A stretch of 64,000 nucleotides of DNA from Aldrovandia affinis (GCA_029706075.1 JAINUG010000070.1:2527500-2591499), one strand, 5' to 3'. Counted from the first letter of the stretch, positions 48,160 through 61,258 are shown. Translations and numbers: made by a program. Notes: a model not told the origin generated them from the sequence alone.

Positions 48160-48418
<259 letters not shown>

Positions 48419-48674
48419 AACACAGGGGCACACTGAGATCCCTTTGTCAGGGTTCTTCTTGGGGGCAGATCTGTCCCACAGTGGGTCTCCGTGGGTCTCA
48501 CCCAAGAGGTCTCCCATGCTGTAGGTGGGGCAGAGGGAGGCAGTGTCGGCTGTGCTGTGAGAAGGAGTGGACACAGACAGCTTGGCAATGACCCAGACCA
48601 CAGCTGCTTTTTAAAAACAATCCTTCAGATGTCTATGGACCAGAGCAGCTTGATAACAGTGCAAGTATGAGTGT

Positions 48675-48800
48675 AGACAAGTGGTTAGGGCACTGAAGCA
48701 GTGGTTAGTGCACTGGAGCAGAATTTAGGGCTCTCATTTTGTAAGCAAACCCTTAGTGGGACACTCCCCTTTTACCCTTCAGTAAGGTGTTTACCCCGAA
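48675..48800 (+). mobile_element. Possible degraded SINE
   Basis: GTGGTTAGGGCACTGAAGCA, GTGGTTAGTGCACTGGAGCA and TTGTAAGCAAACCCTTAGTG resemble a tRNA-SINE head with a duplicated A-box region. Weak. Confidence 0.3.
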
Positions 48801-50278
48801 TCATAAAAATACAGCTGTTCAATTAATAATGCTTAAAACTGAAGTCAGCCTTGAAATGGCCAGATGGTGGAAAAAGTAGAGTAAAAAATAAAATACAAAA
48901 ATAAAAATGTTAATCTCACGGAGGAAACACCCAGGGCTAAATGTATCATTTTACATTCATATTTCATGGGTTTGAGCTAATTAAAATGAGACCATTTTAT
49001 TGCTAAATGTTTAATTAATTAACAATGGTGGAGGACAAAATTGGTGTGACTAACCATACATGCGTTAAGGTCTGCATCTATACATCAACATCCAAGAATA
49101 TGTGAATATGTGAAATTTTGGTGCAAATACAGTGTTTTACATTACAACGGCTTCCTCTTATGTATCTGCAGTTCAGAATTAATCTGGTGCACTGAATAAA
49201 TTATGAAAAACAAAAGCAAGGCTCCAGCATAAAATAGTGATGGCTTGAAGATCCTCCTCTGTACCCACAATGCACCGTGGAAAGCATTTTTTCAAGCAGC
49301 TTGATAAAATTCGAGAAACAATAAAGATGAGCCAACCACATTGGAATCTCCCAAAGGAGAGTTCCAGCTTTCCAGTGATCTACACTGGCATCACAAGAGT
49401 GTGAAGAGTCCCCCCGCCCTCCATGTTTCCCCCTTTTAAAATAACTGTAAAAATAACCATAAAAAACACTTTGGTCAGTGAAAGACAACGCCGCCAATCA
49501 GATGTCCTCGTTCAAGCTCGCGCAAACTCCGCCTCTGCTAGTTTTGGAACCCAGTGCAGAGAGCAGCACGACTTGTTTGTGTCGATACGGGAGGAAGACA
49601 TGTATATGTGAGAATAAATATAACTGTTTTAAAGCAACCTGCAGCCGTTTCTATAGGAAACTATAAATCTTTTGGTTGACGTTGCAAGTCGTAAGGCCCG
49701 TGCTCTTATCGTGAGCTTGGCGGGCATATCCAACTAAAAAGCATCCCTGTGGTTTTAAAACAGAAATTAAACAATTAGCCCAATACCATTCCAGTAAATT
49801 GTATTACTTTTCACACTTCACTCATGTAGAGGCCAGGTGTAGTTTCATCACACCAGGTTTGATCAGTCTCATAAAATTAAATCATTATAATCAGACTCAC
49901 TTGATTATTCACTTATGGATTATGAGTATATGGATGCTTCCATTTTTATATCAAAGCTATAACTATTGACAATACACAAGCGTGAAGGATTTTTGGAGCT
50001 CATGGAATAAATTCTGGCTATATTTAGGCTATATTCCCATGTTTCTATACCATCAAAACAGATACAATGTTTAGCAAATATTTATTAAACATAACAAAAT
50101 CATTAGAAACCAAGAAATAAAAAGGGAAGGCAACATTGAATTGATGAACATAAATAAATGAGGAATAGAGGTGCATATGTATGAGGAATATACGCTTGTT
50201 AAAGCATGAATGAGATGTGAAGCATTAAAACTGACCACGTCGAGTAGCCAGTGTTTGCGTGCCTTGTCTATTAACAAT

Positions 50279-50428
50279 GGTTCTGTGTGGCTCAGTAGGT
50301 AGAGCGTGGCATTGACAATGCTTAGGTTGTGGGTTCAATTCCCACTGGGCCCACAAATACTGAAAAATGTATGCATTCACTACTGTAGGTCACTTTGGAT
50401 AAAATCGTCTGATAAATGGCATATATAT
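50279..50428 (+). mobile_element. tRNA-derived SINE with L2-type tail
   Basis: TTCTGTGTGGCTCAGTAGGT (A box), GGTTCAATTCC (B box) and the tail TCACTTTGGATAAAATCGTC then TGATAAATGGC. Same family as 15957; more diverged tail. Confidence 0.85.
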
Positions 50429-50727
50429 GAACAAAGGGACATAGAAGTGGCAAAGGAAAGATACACAATCTATTGTAATAATACTTCCAAAAGGGCAATG
50501 TGTACTATGTGTGTGTACACATGAAAAGTGTTTAGGCAATGGATTCACTGTGTTTTGGTGAATAACGTTGTGTTAGTTTCATAAGGAGTAGCATGTAAGG
50601 GAAGCGTAGCTTCAGCAGGCAAGTTATACTACCAATCAAACTTCTGATGAGTTACTTTAATCCTGCGAAGCATGGAGATCCTACATGTGACAAAGATGGT
50701 TAGTTACTGGGGAAGACTACTCTGTTA

Positions 50728-51678
50728 CCCTACGGTCTAACAGGGGGCAATACTAGGCAATAAATTGCCCAGTGGGCGTTCACCACGCTTGACTGGCTTC
50801 CTCAAAAATGCTTCCGACGTGCTTACAATTTTTTGGCATGGTAAACGAATAGTTCATCATAGATTTTGAGAATCTTTATTGTAAATATTAGTTGGCTAAT
50901 ATAGCCTTTTAACCTACACAAACATTAAATAAGATGTATGTAGGCCATATAAGTTTAGCTAGCTATAAATATTTATGCTTTTAGGATTAAATAAAGTATG
51001 GGGTACTGCAGACCGCTGTTAAGTTTCTCCTCATTCATGTTGAAGTGTCGGAACTAGGAACACAATTTTTGCATGGTAAACGAATAGTTCATCATAGATT
51101 TTGAGAATCTTTATTATAAATATTAGTTGGCTAGCAGTATTGTTTCCTTCAATTATGAACCGCAAACTCAAACTCAGAAGGTTTTTTGCAATTACGGCCA
51201 TATACTTGCGCTGGAAACAGCTCGAAATTTCTCTCCGGTGCGTTTTCCAAACGTTTTTCCAAACGTACCCATGCGATAAAAAATAGCCTTTTAACCAACA
51301 CAAACCTTAAATTAGATGTATGTAGGCCATATAAGTTTAGCTAGCTATAAATATTTATGCTTTTAGGATTAAATAAAGTATGGGTACTGCAGACCGCTGT
51401 TAACAGTTTCTCCTCACTCATGTTGAAGTGTCAGAACTAGGAACAAAAGTTCGGTGTTGTGTTGGTTTCCGCGTGGAAGGTAAAAAGAGCAAGACATGAA
51501 TTTGATTGGCTCTTCCCGGGCAACATTGCCCGAAAGTTCAGAATTTTCTACTTTTCTGGGACACCGAAACGCCCACAAATGGGGCAATGGGTCAGGCACC
51601 GGAAGTCGCTCACTCTCATAGAGAATCAATGCATTTCCGGCAACTAGTTGCCGAATCGCCCGCTGTTAGACCGTAGGG
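50728..51678. mobile_element. Harbinger-type non-autonomous transposon with TTA duplication
   Basis: CCCTACGGTCTAACAG at 50728 and CTGTTAGACCGTAGGG at 51663-51678 are perfect 16-bp inverted repeats. TTA lies at 50725-50727 and 51679-51681, the 3-bp target duplication typical of PIF/Harbinger. The 951-bp interior contains a direct duplication (about 50838-51065 and 51073-51445), the second copy with an extra ~140 bp. No transposase frame. Confidence 0.85.
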
Positions 51679-52862
51679 TTAGGGTAGCTGCAGCCAACTT
51701 GGAGGCAACAAGTTCAATAGCTAACTAGTTAACCCATATCCGCCTAATGCATTATTCTGTATAAACACAGTGTGTGCCTAGCCACATGACACACTCATTC
51801 ACACTCAGCCAACCTTCAGTCTAACACTTCCCTCTTATTGGAAATGGAAAGCAAAACGATATGCAAAGGTATCATTGGAAAGAGCATGAAATAGTCTTTA
51901 TTTTGATGTATAAACTGATTTGTTATGCCCAATCCCAAAAAAGTTGCAATTGAAAAACATCATACAAATTATGAACATTTGAAACGATGTATTTGTACAT
52001 CATTTATAATAATACATCATTTGTGGAGATTGGTATGTCATATCAATGAAACGTTTTAACAAATTAGTGTTATTATATACAAAATATGTGCGTAAATTAT
52101 GTACAGATAAATTCTTACAATCTTACATGTATTTGTCACATCTACATTTACATGTAACCATTTTGAAATGTGACGCGAAGAGTTATATTTCAATTAAGTT
52201 GATAGTTGGTATCATTCTTCATTTTGTTATTAGTTAACATTATTTGTGTGTCTTTTGTTTGTTGTGTCTGTTGGGATCATCATAAGCGAACTTCTGGTAA
52301 TGGAAGCGGCCAAAACATGGATCAGGACACATATTCACTTCACATACCAAACAAATAAAAATTGTGTCGACACAAATTGTGTCGTGCACCTTACAAGTAC
52401 TAGCAGTTTCCATTCGCGTTGGTGTGTGGGGCAAATCCTGATTGAACCTTCTGCCATTGTTTAGAGCTGGAGTTCCTACTGCTTTCCTGTAGCTTATACC
52501 TATCAAGTTCGTTGATAGGTATAACTATCTGAAGTATAGGCAAAAAAAAAAAAATCCTCAAAAAATGACTTAGCCCATTATTTTAAGAAGGTGACGATAT
52601 AATGACCAGAGATCATTATATCATTAACAGAGAGTGTGTGTCCAGAATGGCTAGCTTGTTGACAATCGCTTCACTGACAGGACAACACGTTGGTGGATGA
52701 GACTGGACCACTGAACTAGCTAGCTAACTAACGTTAGTAGCCTAATAACCATGCAGCAATCGGCTGCAGCCAGCCAGGTTAGTTATGTCCTCAGTGGATT
52801 GAGTGAGCTAACTCCACCTTGAATCCTCTATCGCTAGCATTTGTATTTAATTGTTTATATAT

Positions 52863-53345
52863 ACAGTACCAGTGAAAAGTTTGAGTGCACCTTTCATCTG
52901 GATTATGGCTAAGCGGGCACTCCTTCATTCTTCAGTAAGATAACAACCCAAAACACACCTTGAAGTTGTGCAAGAAGTATCTGGTGAAGGAGGAACATGA
53001 AGGACAACTCAAACTAATGACCTGACCTGCTCAGTGTCCAGACCTCAATCCCATTAAACTTGTATGGGACGAACTGCACAGAAGAGGCAAAGCAAAGCAA
53101 CCCACAAGTGTCTCTGGGAATTACTGCAGGAGAGCTGGGAAGACACATTGGGTGATTTCCTGCTGAAACGTATTAACCCGTGTTTGTGAGGCAAAGGATG
53201 GCTATTTTGAGGAATCCAAGATTCAATGATCAATTACATTTTCTTGAAAATTGCTTTGATGCTCTTTATGTTTATTGTTATATGTGTTTTTGGTCATTTT
53301 CAAGTATTTACAGAAACCTATACGGTGTAAAACATTGTCAATTAT
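52863..53345 (+). mobile_element. Tc1-like transposon remnant, CAGTACCAGTGAAAAG family
   Basis: The left end TACAGTACCAGTGAAAAGTT is the familiar fish Tc1 terminus. The interior encodes PDLNPIKLVWDELHRRGKAK near 53035-53100, the last catalytic block of the transposase, and LLKRINPC near the end. The first two-thirds of the gene are missing. Inactive. Confidence 0.8.
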
Positions 53346-53389
53346 GAGATATATTTAATTGTATACATAATATATAAATCGCCATGCCC

Positions 53390-55725
53390 GTCGAACGGTT
53401 CCTGCTCGCAGCCAGAGGGCGGCATTGGGCTCTTAGTGTTCCATGATTGTCTGTCTCTAATTGTATCATCATCCTGAGTGGTTCCACCTGTGTCTTGTTT
53501 CACCTGATTATATTATTGTTTTAGTGATTTCACCTGTGCCTTGATATGGGAGCATCAACAACTGCTGTGGAATAATTCTGAGGCTCTGCAGTCCCTGACC
53601 ATGGCAATCCAGCGGCTCCAACCCACCCAGCCACCACACAACCCTGCCCCTCCTACTCCTCCAGCTCCCATTAGCTCTAGGGCCAGAGAACCATGCCTGC
53701 CAGCTCCTGAGAGGTATGATAGCCATCCAGGCAAGTGTTGGGGGTTCCTGACCCAGTGCTTCCTGATTTTCGAGCTCCAGCCCTCTACATTTCTGACGGA
53801 TGTGGAATAGCGAAGCCCTCATCTCCACCTTGGGCATTCAGAGGTCATTAAGGATGAGCTGGTGTCCCGAGAACTTGAGGACAACCTGGAGTCCCTCATT
53901 ACCCTGTCTGTCCACATTGACAACCGGCTACAGGAGCGGTGCAGAGAACAGAGGTTCCTGAGTCGAGTCCCAGCTCCATCCCCACCAACCCCTGTCACCT
54001 CAAGCCGTCCAAAGCTGTCCCAGGTCACCCCAAGTCTCTATCTTCTCGTGTCACCTGAGCACCCTCTTATCCTTGGCTACCCCTGGTTAGCCTGTCACAA
54101 CCTCTGGATTGACTGGGTAGCTGGTATCCTGAGCGAATGGGGTCCTAATTGCTCAGCTAAATGTTTTCCTACTCACCCTGGTCAACTCAAGCACTCCTCT
54201 TCCAAGTCAGTTGTTTCCCCAGACCTCAGTCAAGTTCCTCTCGAGTATGCTGCGCTGAGCGAGGTGTTCAGCAAACAGTGGGCAGCTCTTCCTCCTCACC
54301 ACCCCTATGACTGTGCCATAGACCTCCTGCTCGGTACCAGCGGGAGACTGTACTCTCTCTCTCTCTGCCCCTGAGACTGCCACCATGGAAGAGTACATTC
54401 GAGATGCACTTGCTGCTGGTTTATTTTCAGCCTTCCACTTTGAGGCCTCAGACCCTGCATTGAATACCGTGGGCTCAACAGGAACCATACCCTCTTCCTT
54501 TGATGTCCACTGCTGTCTCAAGCAGCTGCGGGGAGGCACCATCTTCCAAAACTGGACATACGCAACGCCTGCAACCTGGTTAGCATCCGAGAGGGAGACG
54601 AGTGGAAGGCTGCCTTCAATACCTCTGACGGCCACTATGAGTACCTCATTATGCCTTTCAGTCTCACTAATGCTCCTGCTGTGTTCCAGGCTCTGATTAA
54701 TGACGCTCTCCAGGACCTGCTCAACCATTTTGTCTTTGTCTACCTGGATGACATCCTCATCTTTTTGACTTCTCCACAAGATGCATGTCAGGCAGGTGCT
54801 GCAGCTCCAGAACCACCTCTTCGTGAAACTTGAGAAGTGTGAGTTCCACGTCACCAGGGTGTCCTTCTTGGGCTACATCATTGCTCGGGGCTATGTCCAG
54901 ATGGATCCCTGCAAGACCCAGGCTATCACGTATTGAACTCCGGAGGCGGGGAGGTCATTCCAGGACCTCAAGCAGTGATTCACCTCTGCCCCTGTTCTGG
55001 TCCACCCTGATCCCTCCTTGCCCTTTATTGTGGAGGTGGATGCCTCTGATGTCGGAGTAGGAGCCGTCCTGTCCCAGCAAGCCATTCGGGACCAAAAGCT
55101 TCACCCTTGTGCCTTCTCCTCCCGTTGTCTTTCCCCTGTTGAGAGAAACTACAGCATCAGCAACCGGGAACTCTTGGCTGTGAAGCTGGCTCTTGAGGAG
55201 TGGAGATACTGGCTTGAGGGGGCTGAACATCCTTTTGTGGTTTGGACCGACCACAAGAATTTAGTCTATATTGAGGATGCACCTCAATTCTCGCCAGGCC
55301 TGGTGGGCCCTCTTTTTTTAACCGCTTCACCTTCACCCTGTCATATCACCGGGGTTCCAAGAATTCGCAGGTTCTGCTTTGGGGACACTCCTCTCAGTTG
55401 ATGAGGCACTCGGATATTAACCACCCTTATTCCCAGAGCAAGAGTCATTCGTATTGTCCTTGCCACCAGTGTTTTGTTTGTTCTATGCTCTGTCTTCAAT
55501 GAGCTTTTGTTGTATAAATAGTATTTATACTCATGATTATTTTCTCCCAGTTTGTGAGTTCTCCTGTTTTCATTAGTCTGTCATTTATAATACATCTTCA
55601 GTTTATTCTACATCTGCCTCCTGTTTTGTCTCTAGACTTGGATCCCATCTCTGCCTCGTCTCAGCCCGTGGCCAGGGGAAGGCTAAGCTTTCTCCAGCCT
55701 TACACACCTTCTGCCTATGCCTGAG
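53390..55725 (+). mobile_element. Ty3/Gypsy LTR retrotransposon fossil
   Basis: Plus-strand parts in the normal order: an LTR-like leader (53390-53540), a gag-like Pro-rich region (53541-53960), the end of the protease domain with HPLILGYPWLACHNLWIDW (about 54055-54110), reverse transcriptase with [17 protein letters not shown] and YLDD (54741-54752), and RNase H with [16 protein letters not shown] and [13 protein letters not shown] (55030-55280). A T-rich LTR-like 3' region follows to about 55725. No integrase was recognised. The copy is broken in many places and looks old. Confidence 0.85.
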
Positions 55726-56928
55726 AGGTAATAAAAGAGAGGATCTGGAGCTGAGAGATGATGTCATTAGAGTGCATTCCAAACAGACTGTTAATGGGTA
55801 GAACTGTTACTTTGATGTGATTGGCCACTGGCAGTGTATCTATCCTCACTCAGGGGAATCCCCTGTAAATCTTGGATTAGAAAGGATGCTTATTTGAACC
55901 ATGGGAAACATCAAGCTTTCATTCAATTGGACCACGCAGCACTTTGGACTTTTTTTTACAAATTCAAATCAATGTTGTTTTGTTTTTTTGGTCTCTTACA
56001 CAACATTTTCCTTTAACTTCACAACCAGCAGGTGCACAACATTGCACAGTTGTACAGAACAAATGATGGAACACAATGCCTGCTTTAATTAAGAGATTTT
56101 TTTGTGTGGATTGAATCAAGATGGTAGTTTTGAGATTATTCTATTTCCAGGTTTGAGATGCAGCAGATGAAAGATCTATTGCAATCTTGATTGATCATGT
56201 GACTCTGATAACCCCCCCCTCCCCTCCACGTGAGACTGTACCCATGAGGTATGTGGTGCCATAAAACATGCCTGTACTCTTATTTTGAAGCTTTCGTCTG
56301 GCTCCTTCACAGAAGGAACTGAGTGCCTTTCATCCCCTTTATTACATCACAAGGGAGTTTTTATTTTTATTTTTTTATTCTGTCAGCGGACAGGCTGCTC
56401 TCCCGGAACGTTGCTTCCTCGTGTCATTTCCTGATGATTGACAGCTCCATTCAAGCATGTTCCCTACTCGATTCCCAGTAGAAGGCTGGTTCAGCAGGGG
56501 CCCATATGGGGAGCTGTCAGACCGTTAGAACCAGATTAGAGAAAATAAAGCAATAGCGCTTCATATTTCCCCTGTGGACATGGATTTTCATATCCTCACC
56601 ATGGAGGCAAGGAAGACCCCTGTTTAAATATGCAAAGGCAGAGGTGCAAACTGACCCCGGTGATTCAATTATCCACACACATAACTGCTGCCCATTATGG
56701 AAATAAAATTATGTTGATATATGGCAGGGGGAAAAAGTTAAGGCTGAAAGTATACGGAATGCACACTTTGATGTGTAAAGAAAATTATTTGTCAGAAGAC
56801 ATAAGTTATTGTCAATTTTATATATGTGAAGATAGAAGATGAAAAAGGGTATACAAAACACTTTATTACAATTGTTTTGAAGCCACAGAAGGGCTCCTAC
56901 ACCTTGAGAAATATAGGTCATGTAAATA

Positions 56929-57784
56929 CAGGCAGTCCCCGTGTTATGAATGAGATCCGTTCTTAAGTCGGTCTTTAAGTCGAATTTGTATGTAAGTCGG
57001 AACAGGTACATACAGTTCTTATTAATTGTCACTTAGTCAAATGTTTGTCTTAGTATAGTATTTATTTGATTTATTTATTTGAGTGCATAATAATACTGTA
57101 ATAATAATAATAACAATACTGTAATATTAATAATAATAATACAGTAATAATAAAAGTAACTATGTACATACAGTACTGCACTGTAAAAAACATTGGATAG
57201 AAAAAAAAGAAAAAGGATCATGATTAACGGTTAACACTCATTTGTGAGGTCAAATTATGATAACATTAATAACTGGATGATGCAGAAGATGATGGACTTG
57301 GAGATGGACTTTCGCAGCACTTACATCTGCACTCGCTCCTTCACCTTGAACTTTAATTAATATTATGTAAATTTGCTCTCAATTTAAAGCAATTGAACCA
57401 ACCCCAACTCGCAACAAATTATTCGTCGCAATTGCCTTCACTTGTTGCACGAGCCTTTTATTGCACTAAAGAAAGGCTAATAGACATATTACGCTTAAAA
57501 GCATCAGATTTACGCTTTGGAGGCATCGTTGTAAGGGTAAGAGAAAGAGAAAAACGGGACCGTGATCTGACTTAAAATAACGGACGGTGATCTCTGTTCC
57601 TTGAGCCGGCGAATCGCTGAAACCATGCAATGTTTTCATGAGCATCACAAAGTAGTGCGTGCGTTCGTTATTACGAACCATTGTATTTAACTCAATTTAA
57701 AATATATATAATAGGCCTTATGGCAGTCCATTCGTAAGTACGAGTTGTCCGTAAGATGGACGTTCATAACCCGGGGACTGCCTG
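56929..57784. mobile_element. Tigger/pogo-like MITE, 856 bp
   Basis: CAGGCAGTCCCCGTGTTATG at the left and CATAACCCGGGGACTGCCTG at the right are inverted repeats, both flanked by TA (56927-56928 and 57785-57786). The terminus resembles vertebrate Tigger elements (CAGGCAGTCCCCG). The AT-rich interior, with AAT repeats at 57090-57150, has no transposase. Confidence 0.85.
57090..57152. repeat. (AAT)n simple repeat
   Basis: Interrupted AAT/TAA repeats inside the Tigger-like MITE. Confidence 0.85.
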
Positions 57785-58525
57785 TAGAATTATTTACAGA
57801 GCTGACTCACTTCATCAGTGTTGCCATTTTCCTATCAGAAACTGAGCTTACTTCTTAAAAACACTGGATTTCAATCACAACTACAGAAAAAAATAAAATA
57901 AATGATATGTAAGTAAAAAAAATAAGAGGTATGGAGAAACTAAAATATTAATGAAGGAACTGAAGAACCCCACTATCTAAATACTTACCAAGCCCCAATC
58001 CCTCAGAATGGCTCAAGAAAGGTCCAATCAGCATCGATTGCAAGTTTTGCTAATCTTTTTTTTACTGCATTCCAGGTGTTGTTGTTGTTGCCATTGTCAC
58101 ACATAAACCACCTTTAGGAAGCCAAAGTTTGCTCTAGGGTGAATGAATAAACCAATCCAAGATGGGCACACGGAGGGGGTTAGCATGATGCTCAAAGTCC
58201 TCATGAAACCTTGGGCTGGAAAGGAGGGGGGGGGCAGGGGACCAGAGTAGGCTAAGATCTTTCACTTCAGAGGCACCATGAGAGAGAGGTAGAAAGGAGA
58301 AAGGTAACCTTTATTCTCTCTATGTGGCCTTCAAACAGGGTTTGAAAAGTTTCCTTCGTTCTCTCTTGGGGAGAAAGGGGGGAAAAGGTCACAGACCCAG
58401 ATAAGAGACAGTGATACGCATGGATACTCTCACCATTTCTCTTTTGAGAATAAAAATGAATTTGTACTTTTGCTTCACTAAGATTATAGGGCGTAGGCGA
58501 ATATACAAGGAAGCAGGGAAAAAAG

Positions 58526-58547
58526 CATGATGATGATGATGATGATT
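58526..58547. repeat. (ATG)n microsatellite
   Basis: Seven ATG units. Confidence 0.85.
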
Positions 58548-58628
58548 ATGTGTATGAACAGGGTGGAGACAGGAATTAAAAGACCCAACCTTCTTACCCT
58601 AGTAAGTTACATTTTGATTGGTTTGGGA

Positions 58629-59297
58629 CAGGGGTGTCAAACTCATTCCATGGAACGCCGAGTGCATGCAGGCTTTTGTTGCAACCGATGCACTGCACCA
58701 GGTGATTTTAATGAGTTCCCCTCCTTGGTTGAAGAAAGGAGCTAATTCATGAAATCACCTGCATTGTATTCAGAACCGCATACTATCCATACTGCCCATA
58801 CTAAATGTGACCTAAAGGTAGTATGCAGTAGGCAGTATGTGCACAATATGTGCATCTCCAGTACACCAAAGATGCCCGGATGACGTACTTTGCCATGTAC
58901 TATACTACTATATCGGGTACTATATCCCATAATGCATCTTAAACAGTCCATTTCATTTTCAAAACAACGGTGGACATTTATAGCAACGTCGGCAACGGCG
59001 CCAGTGATTATAACTGTAACGCTAAGTATAATAGTGTTGTGTGAAACTTTTTTTCTATCCAAATGTTATTGAAAAGTGAAAAAGTAAGACCAGTTGATTT
59101 GTGACCTGCTTAAACTAATGGTTCATATTGTGTACTATGCTGTATACTGATATGAATAATAGCATCTAGTATACGGTATATACCTGTACAGTATGCAGTT
59201 TGCAGTATATAAGTAGGCAGTTCTGAATACAACCCTGGTGTAGTGCATCGAGTTGCAACAAAAACCTGCATACACTTGGCCCTCCGTGGGACACCTG
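58629..59297. mobile_element. hAT-like MITE containing a nested MITE
   Basis: CAGGGGTGTCAAACTCATTC at the left and GGGACACCTG at the right are hAT-style inverted ends. Subterminal TGCATGCAGGCTTTTGTTGC, CACCAGGTGATTT and their inverse TGTAGTGCATCGAGTTGCAA, AAACCTGCATAC show the original was a near palindrome. The inner 465 bp belong to another element. A flanking 8-bp duplication (GTTTGGGA/GTCTAGAA) is only a weak match. Confidence 0.75.
58766..59230. mobile_element. Nested MITE with GTATTCAGAAC ends
   Basis: GTATTCAGAACCGCATAC at 58766 mirrors GTAGGCAGTTCTGAATAC ending at 59230. The interior is rich in TAGTATGCAG-type repeats and has no coding frame. It interrupts the hAT-like MITE, so it is younger. 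Confidence 0.75.
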
Positions 59298-59985
59298 GTC
59301 TAGAAAATAAAGGATGAAGAGGTTTTTAAGGGACCTGGAGGGAAACAATCTTTTTCCACTCAGGAGATTAGAAAGGTGTCATAAACAACAACACAGTTCA
59401 GAACACGGCCATACTAACCAGGAAATGATTAAGAGGAGAAAAAAAAAATGTGTGACAGTTCTTAGGACACACAGATGTTATTACCTCAATAGACTGTATT
59501 GTTTGTGGGTAACTTTTGCATACCCGCACGTGTGAATGAAAAACAAAAAACATGTCAAATGAAAAACAGTGAACATTATAATAGTTAAGGAGGGCTCATT
59601 TGCTGCCTGCCATCAGGTTTGTTAGAGAGGGACAGCCAATTGGAGCCTCTATTTTCAAGTAGGCCATTAACAAGTGTGCAACTCATGGCAGCAAATCCAA
59701 AAGAGGAATCTTTCATTTTAATTATAAATGGGTTGCGCTCTTTTTTCAGGTCCTTAGGTTTAAGTGCGTAGATGGCAATCATTCAGTAACTATGCTCATA
59801 AATGTAAAATAATCCACACACTCAAAAGCTTCTCAGTTATGATGAGGCTAAAGATTCAAACATTTAGGCGCACTGCCTTTATTGGTGCGTTTCGTGTTCT
59901 GGTAAGAAATGGGTCTAAAACTAGAATCCTGCTCCATCTCAACAGGGTCTGTGTCATCAGGTGAGGGGGGGTCATTTGGTTGACA

Positions 59986-60018
59986 TTAATTAATTAATTG
60001 ATTGATTAATTAATTAAT
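59986..60018. repeat. (TTAA/ATTG)n low-complexity repeat
   Basis: ATTAATTAATTAATTGATTG and ATTAATTAATTAAT. Confidence 0.85.
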
Positions 60019-60145
60019 ATCAAAATCACTCACCCAGAACGTAGGTTGGGGCATGCAAGGACAGCTCCCATGGCTGATCTAAACAGTGGCAAAACAGTGA
60101 CATAGATATGGTTACAGCATATAGGACAAAAAAAACAGCAAGTTT

Positions 60146-60560
60146 GCCAGGTGGCTCATCCTGCAAAGACACTGGTTTTCAGTATAGTGTTGGGCCACGC
60201 GGTATCGAATCTTGACCGTGCCAGTGCTAATCAGAGCTTTGAGGCAAAATAGGCCATAGCATCTCCTAGAGAGGGAGGTTTCATCTCGTGGGATTTTCCT
60301 TGTCTCCTTGTGCACGCCAGTGACACCTCTGGTCAGTCGGTGTACCTGCAGTTTGTCTGCACCAGCTGCGCTTGAAGTGTACTCGACTGATGCAATGACC
60401 TTACAGCTCAGCTGGTGAACCGTGTGAGGGGCAAAAAGCAAGCGGTGGGCCAATGGTGCTGTGGGGAGAGCGCATGCTTGTCTTACGTTGTGTCAGTGGT
60501 GACACAGGCATACAAATATGATTGGGCATTCCAAATTGGGAGAAAAGAAAAATGTTTAAT
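60146..60560 (+). mobile_element. SINE-like dispersed repeat, fullest copy
   Basis: The head GCCAGGTGGCTCATCCTGCA and GCGGTATCGAATCTTGACCG (B-box-like) suggest a tRNA-derived promoter. The body has CTGCAGTTTGTCTGCACCAG and the end ATTGGGCATTCCAAATTGGG then AGAAAAGAAAAAT. Related pieces lie at 37710-38040 and 31820-31872. Confidence 0.6.
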
Positions 60561-61047
60561 GAAAAAAACTTTAAAAACCCAGCATGCCACTTAAATGCAC
60601 AAAACAAATTCAGTAATTCAGTCCATTTCAGGATGTACCTTTGAATCCACCATGTAGGCCCAAAGTGTGCTCTCCTCTATAAGACCTGTCATTATTTGTT
60701 CTGGCCTGTAATTAGTGGAAGCTTGAGGTCACTGTTAAAAACTAATTTAGACACTGATAACCCACCCACCCCCACCCCTTTCTGAGATTACTAGTGTTTT
60801 ACATCTTTCCATTTACACAGCAGGAAAATCACCAAAGCAATTTATGGAAACCAAAACGCCAGTCTTCTGGTGTCAAGTCTATGCTCCTAGGCAGGTTGGG
60901 CCCTACAGCCATGGGCTGGAGGTTTGGCCCTTGGCTTTGTACATAGTGGCCCTATCATTGTTGGGACACAACTGAACCGGTCCCTCTAGTGGTAGGGTAA
61001 GGGTTTACCAGGCGACATCTTTGTTAGTTCCTAATATAATAAACCTG

Positions 61048-61258
61048 CTCAAATCTCACAGTGCAATGCTCTGCACCTCCTCCAATCTCACAACACAATG
61101 CTTTGCACCTCCACAAATCTCACAGCACAATGCTTTGTACCTCCTGAAATCTCACAGTGCAATGCTCTGCACCTCCTCAAATCTCATAACACAGTACTCT
61201 AAATCTCTACCTCCTCAAATCACACAGCATATCTCTCTGCACCTCCTCAAATCTCATA
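61048..61258. repeat. Minisatellite, about 6 copies of a 34-35-bp unit
   Basis: Units follow the pattern CTCAAATCTCACAGTGCAAT then GCTCTGCACCTC. The plus-strand frame through it (LLKSHSAMLCTSSN...) is a by-product of the repeat, not a gene. Confidence 0.9.
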
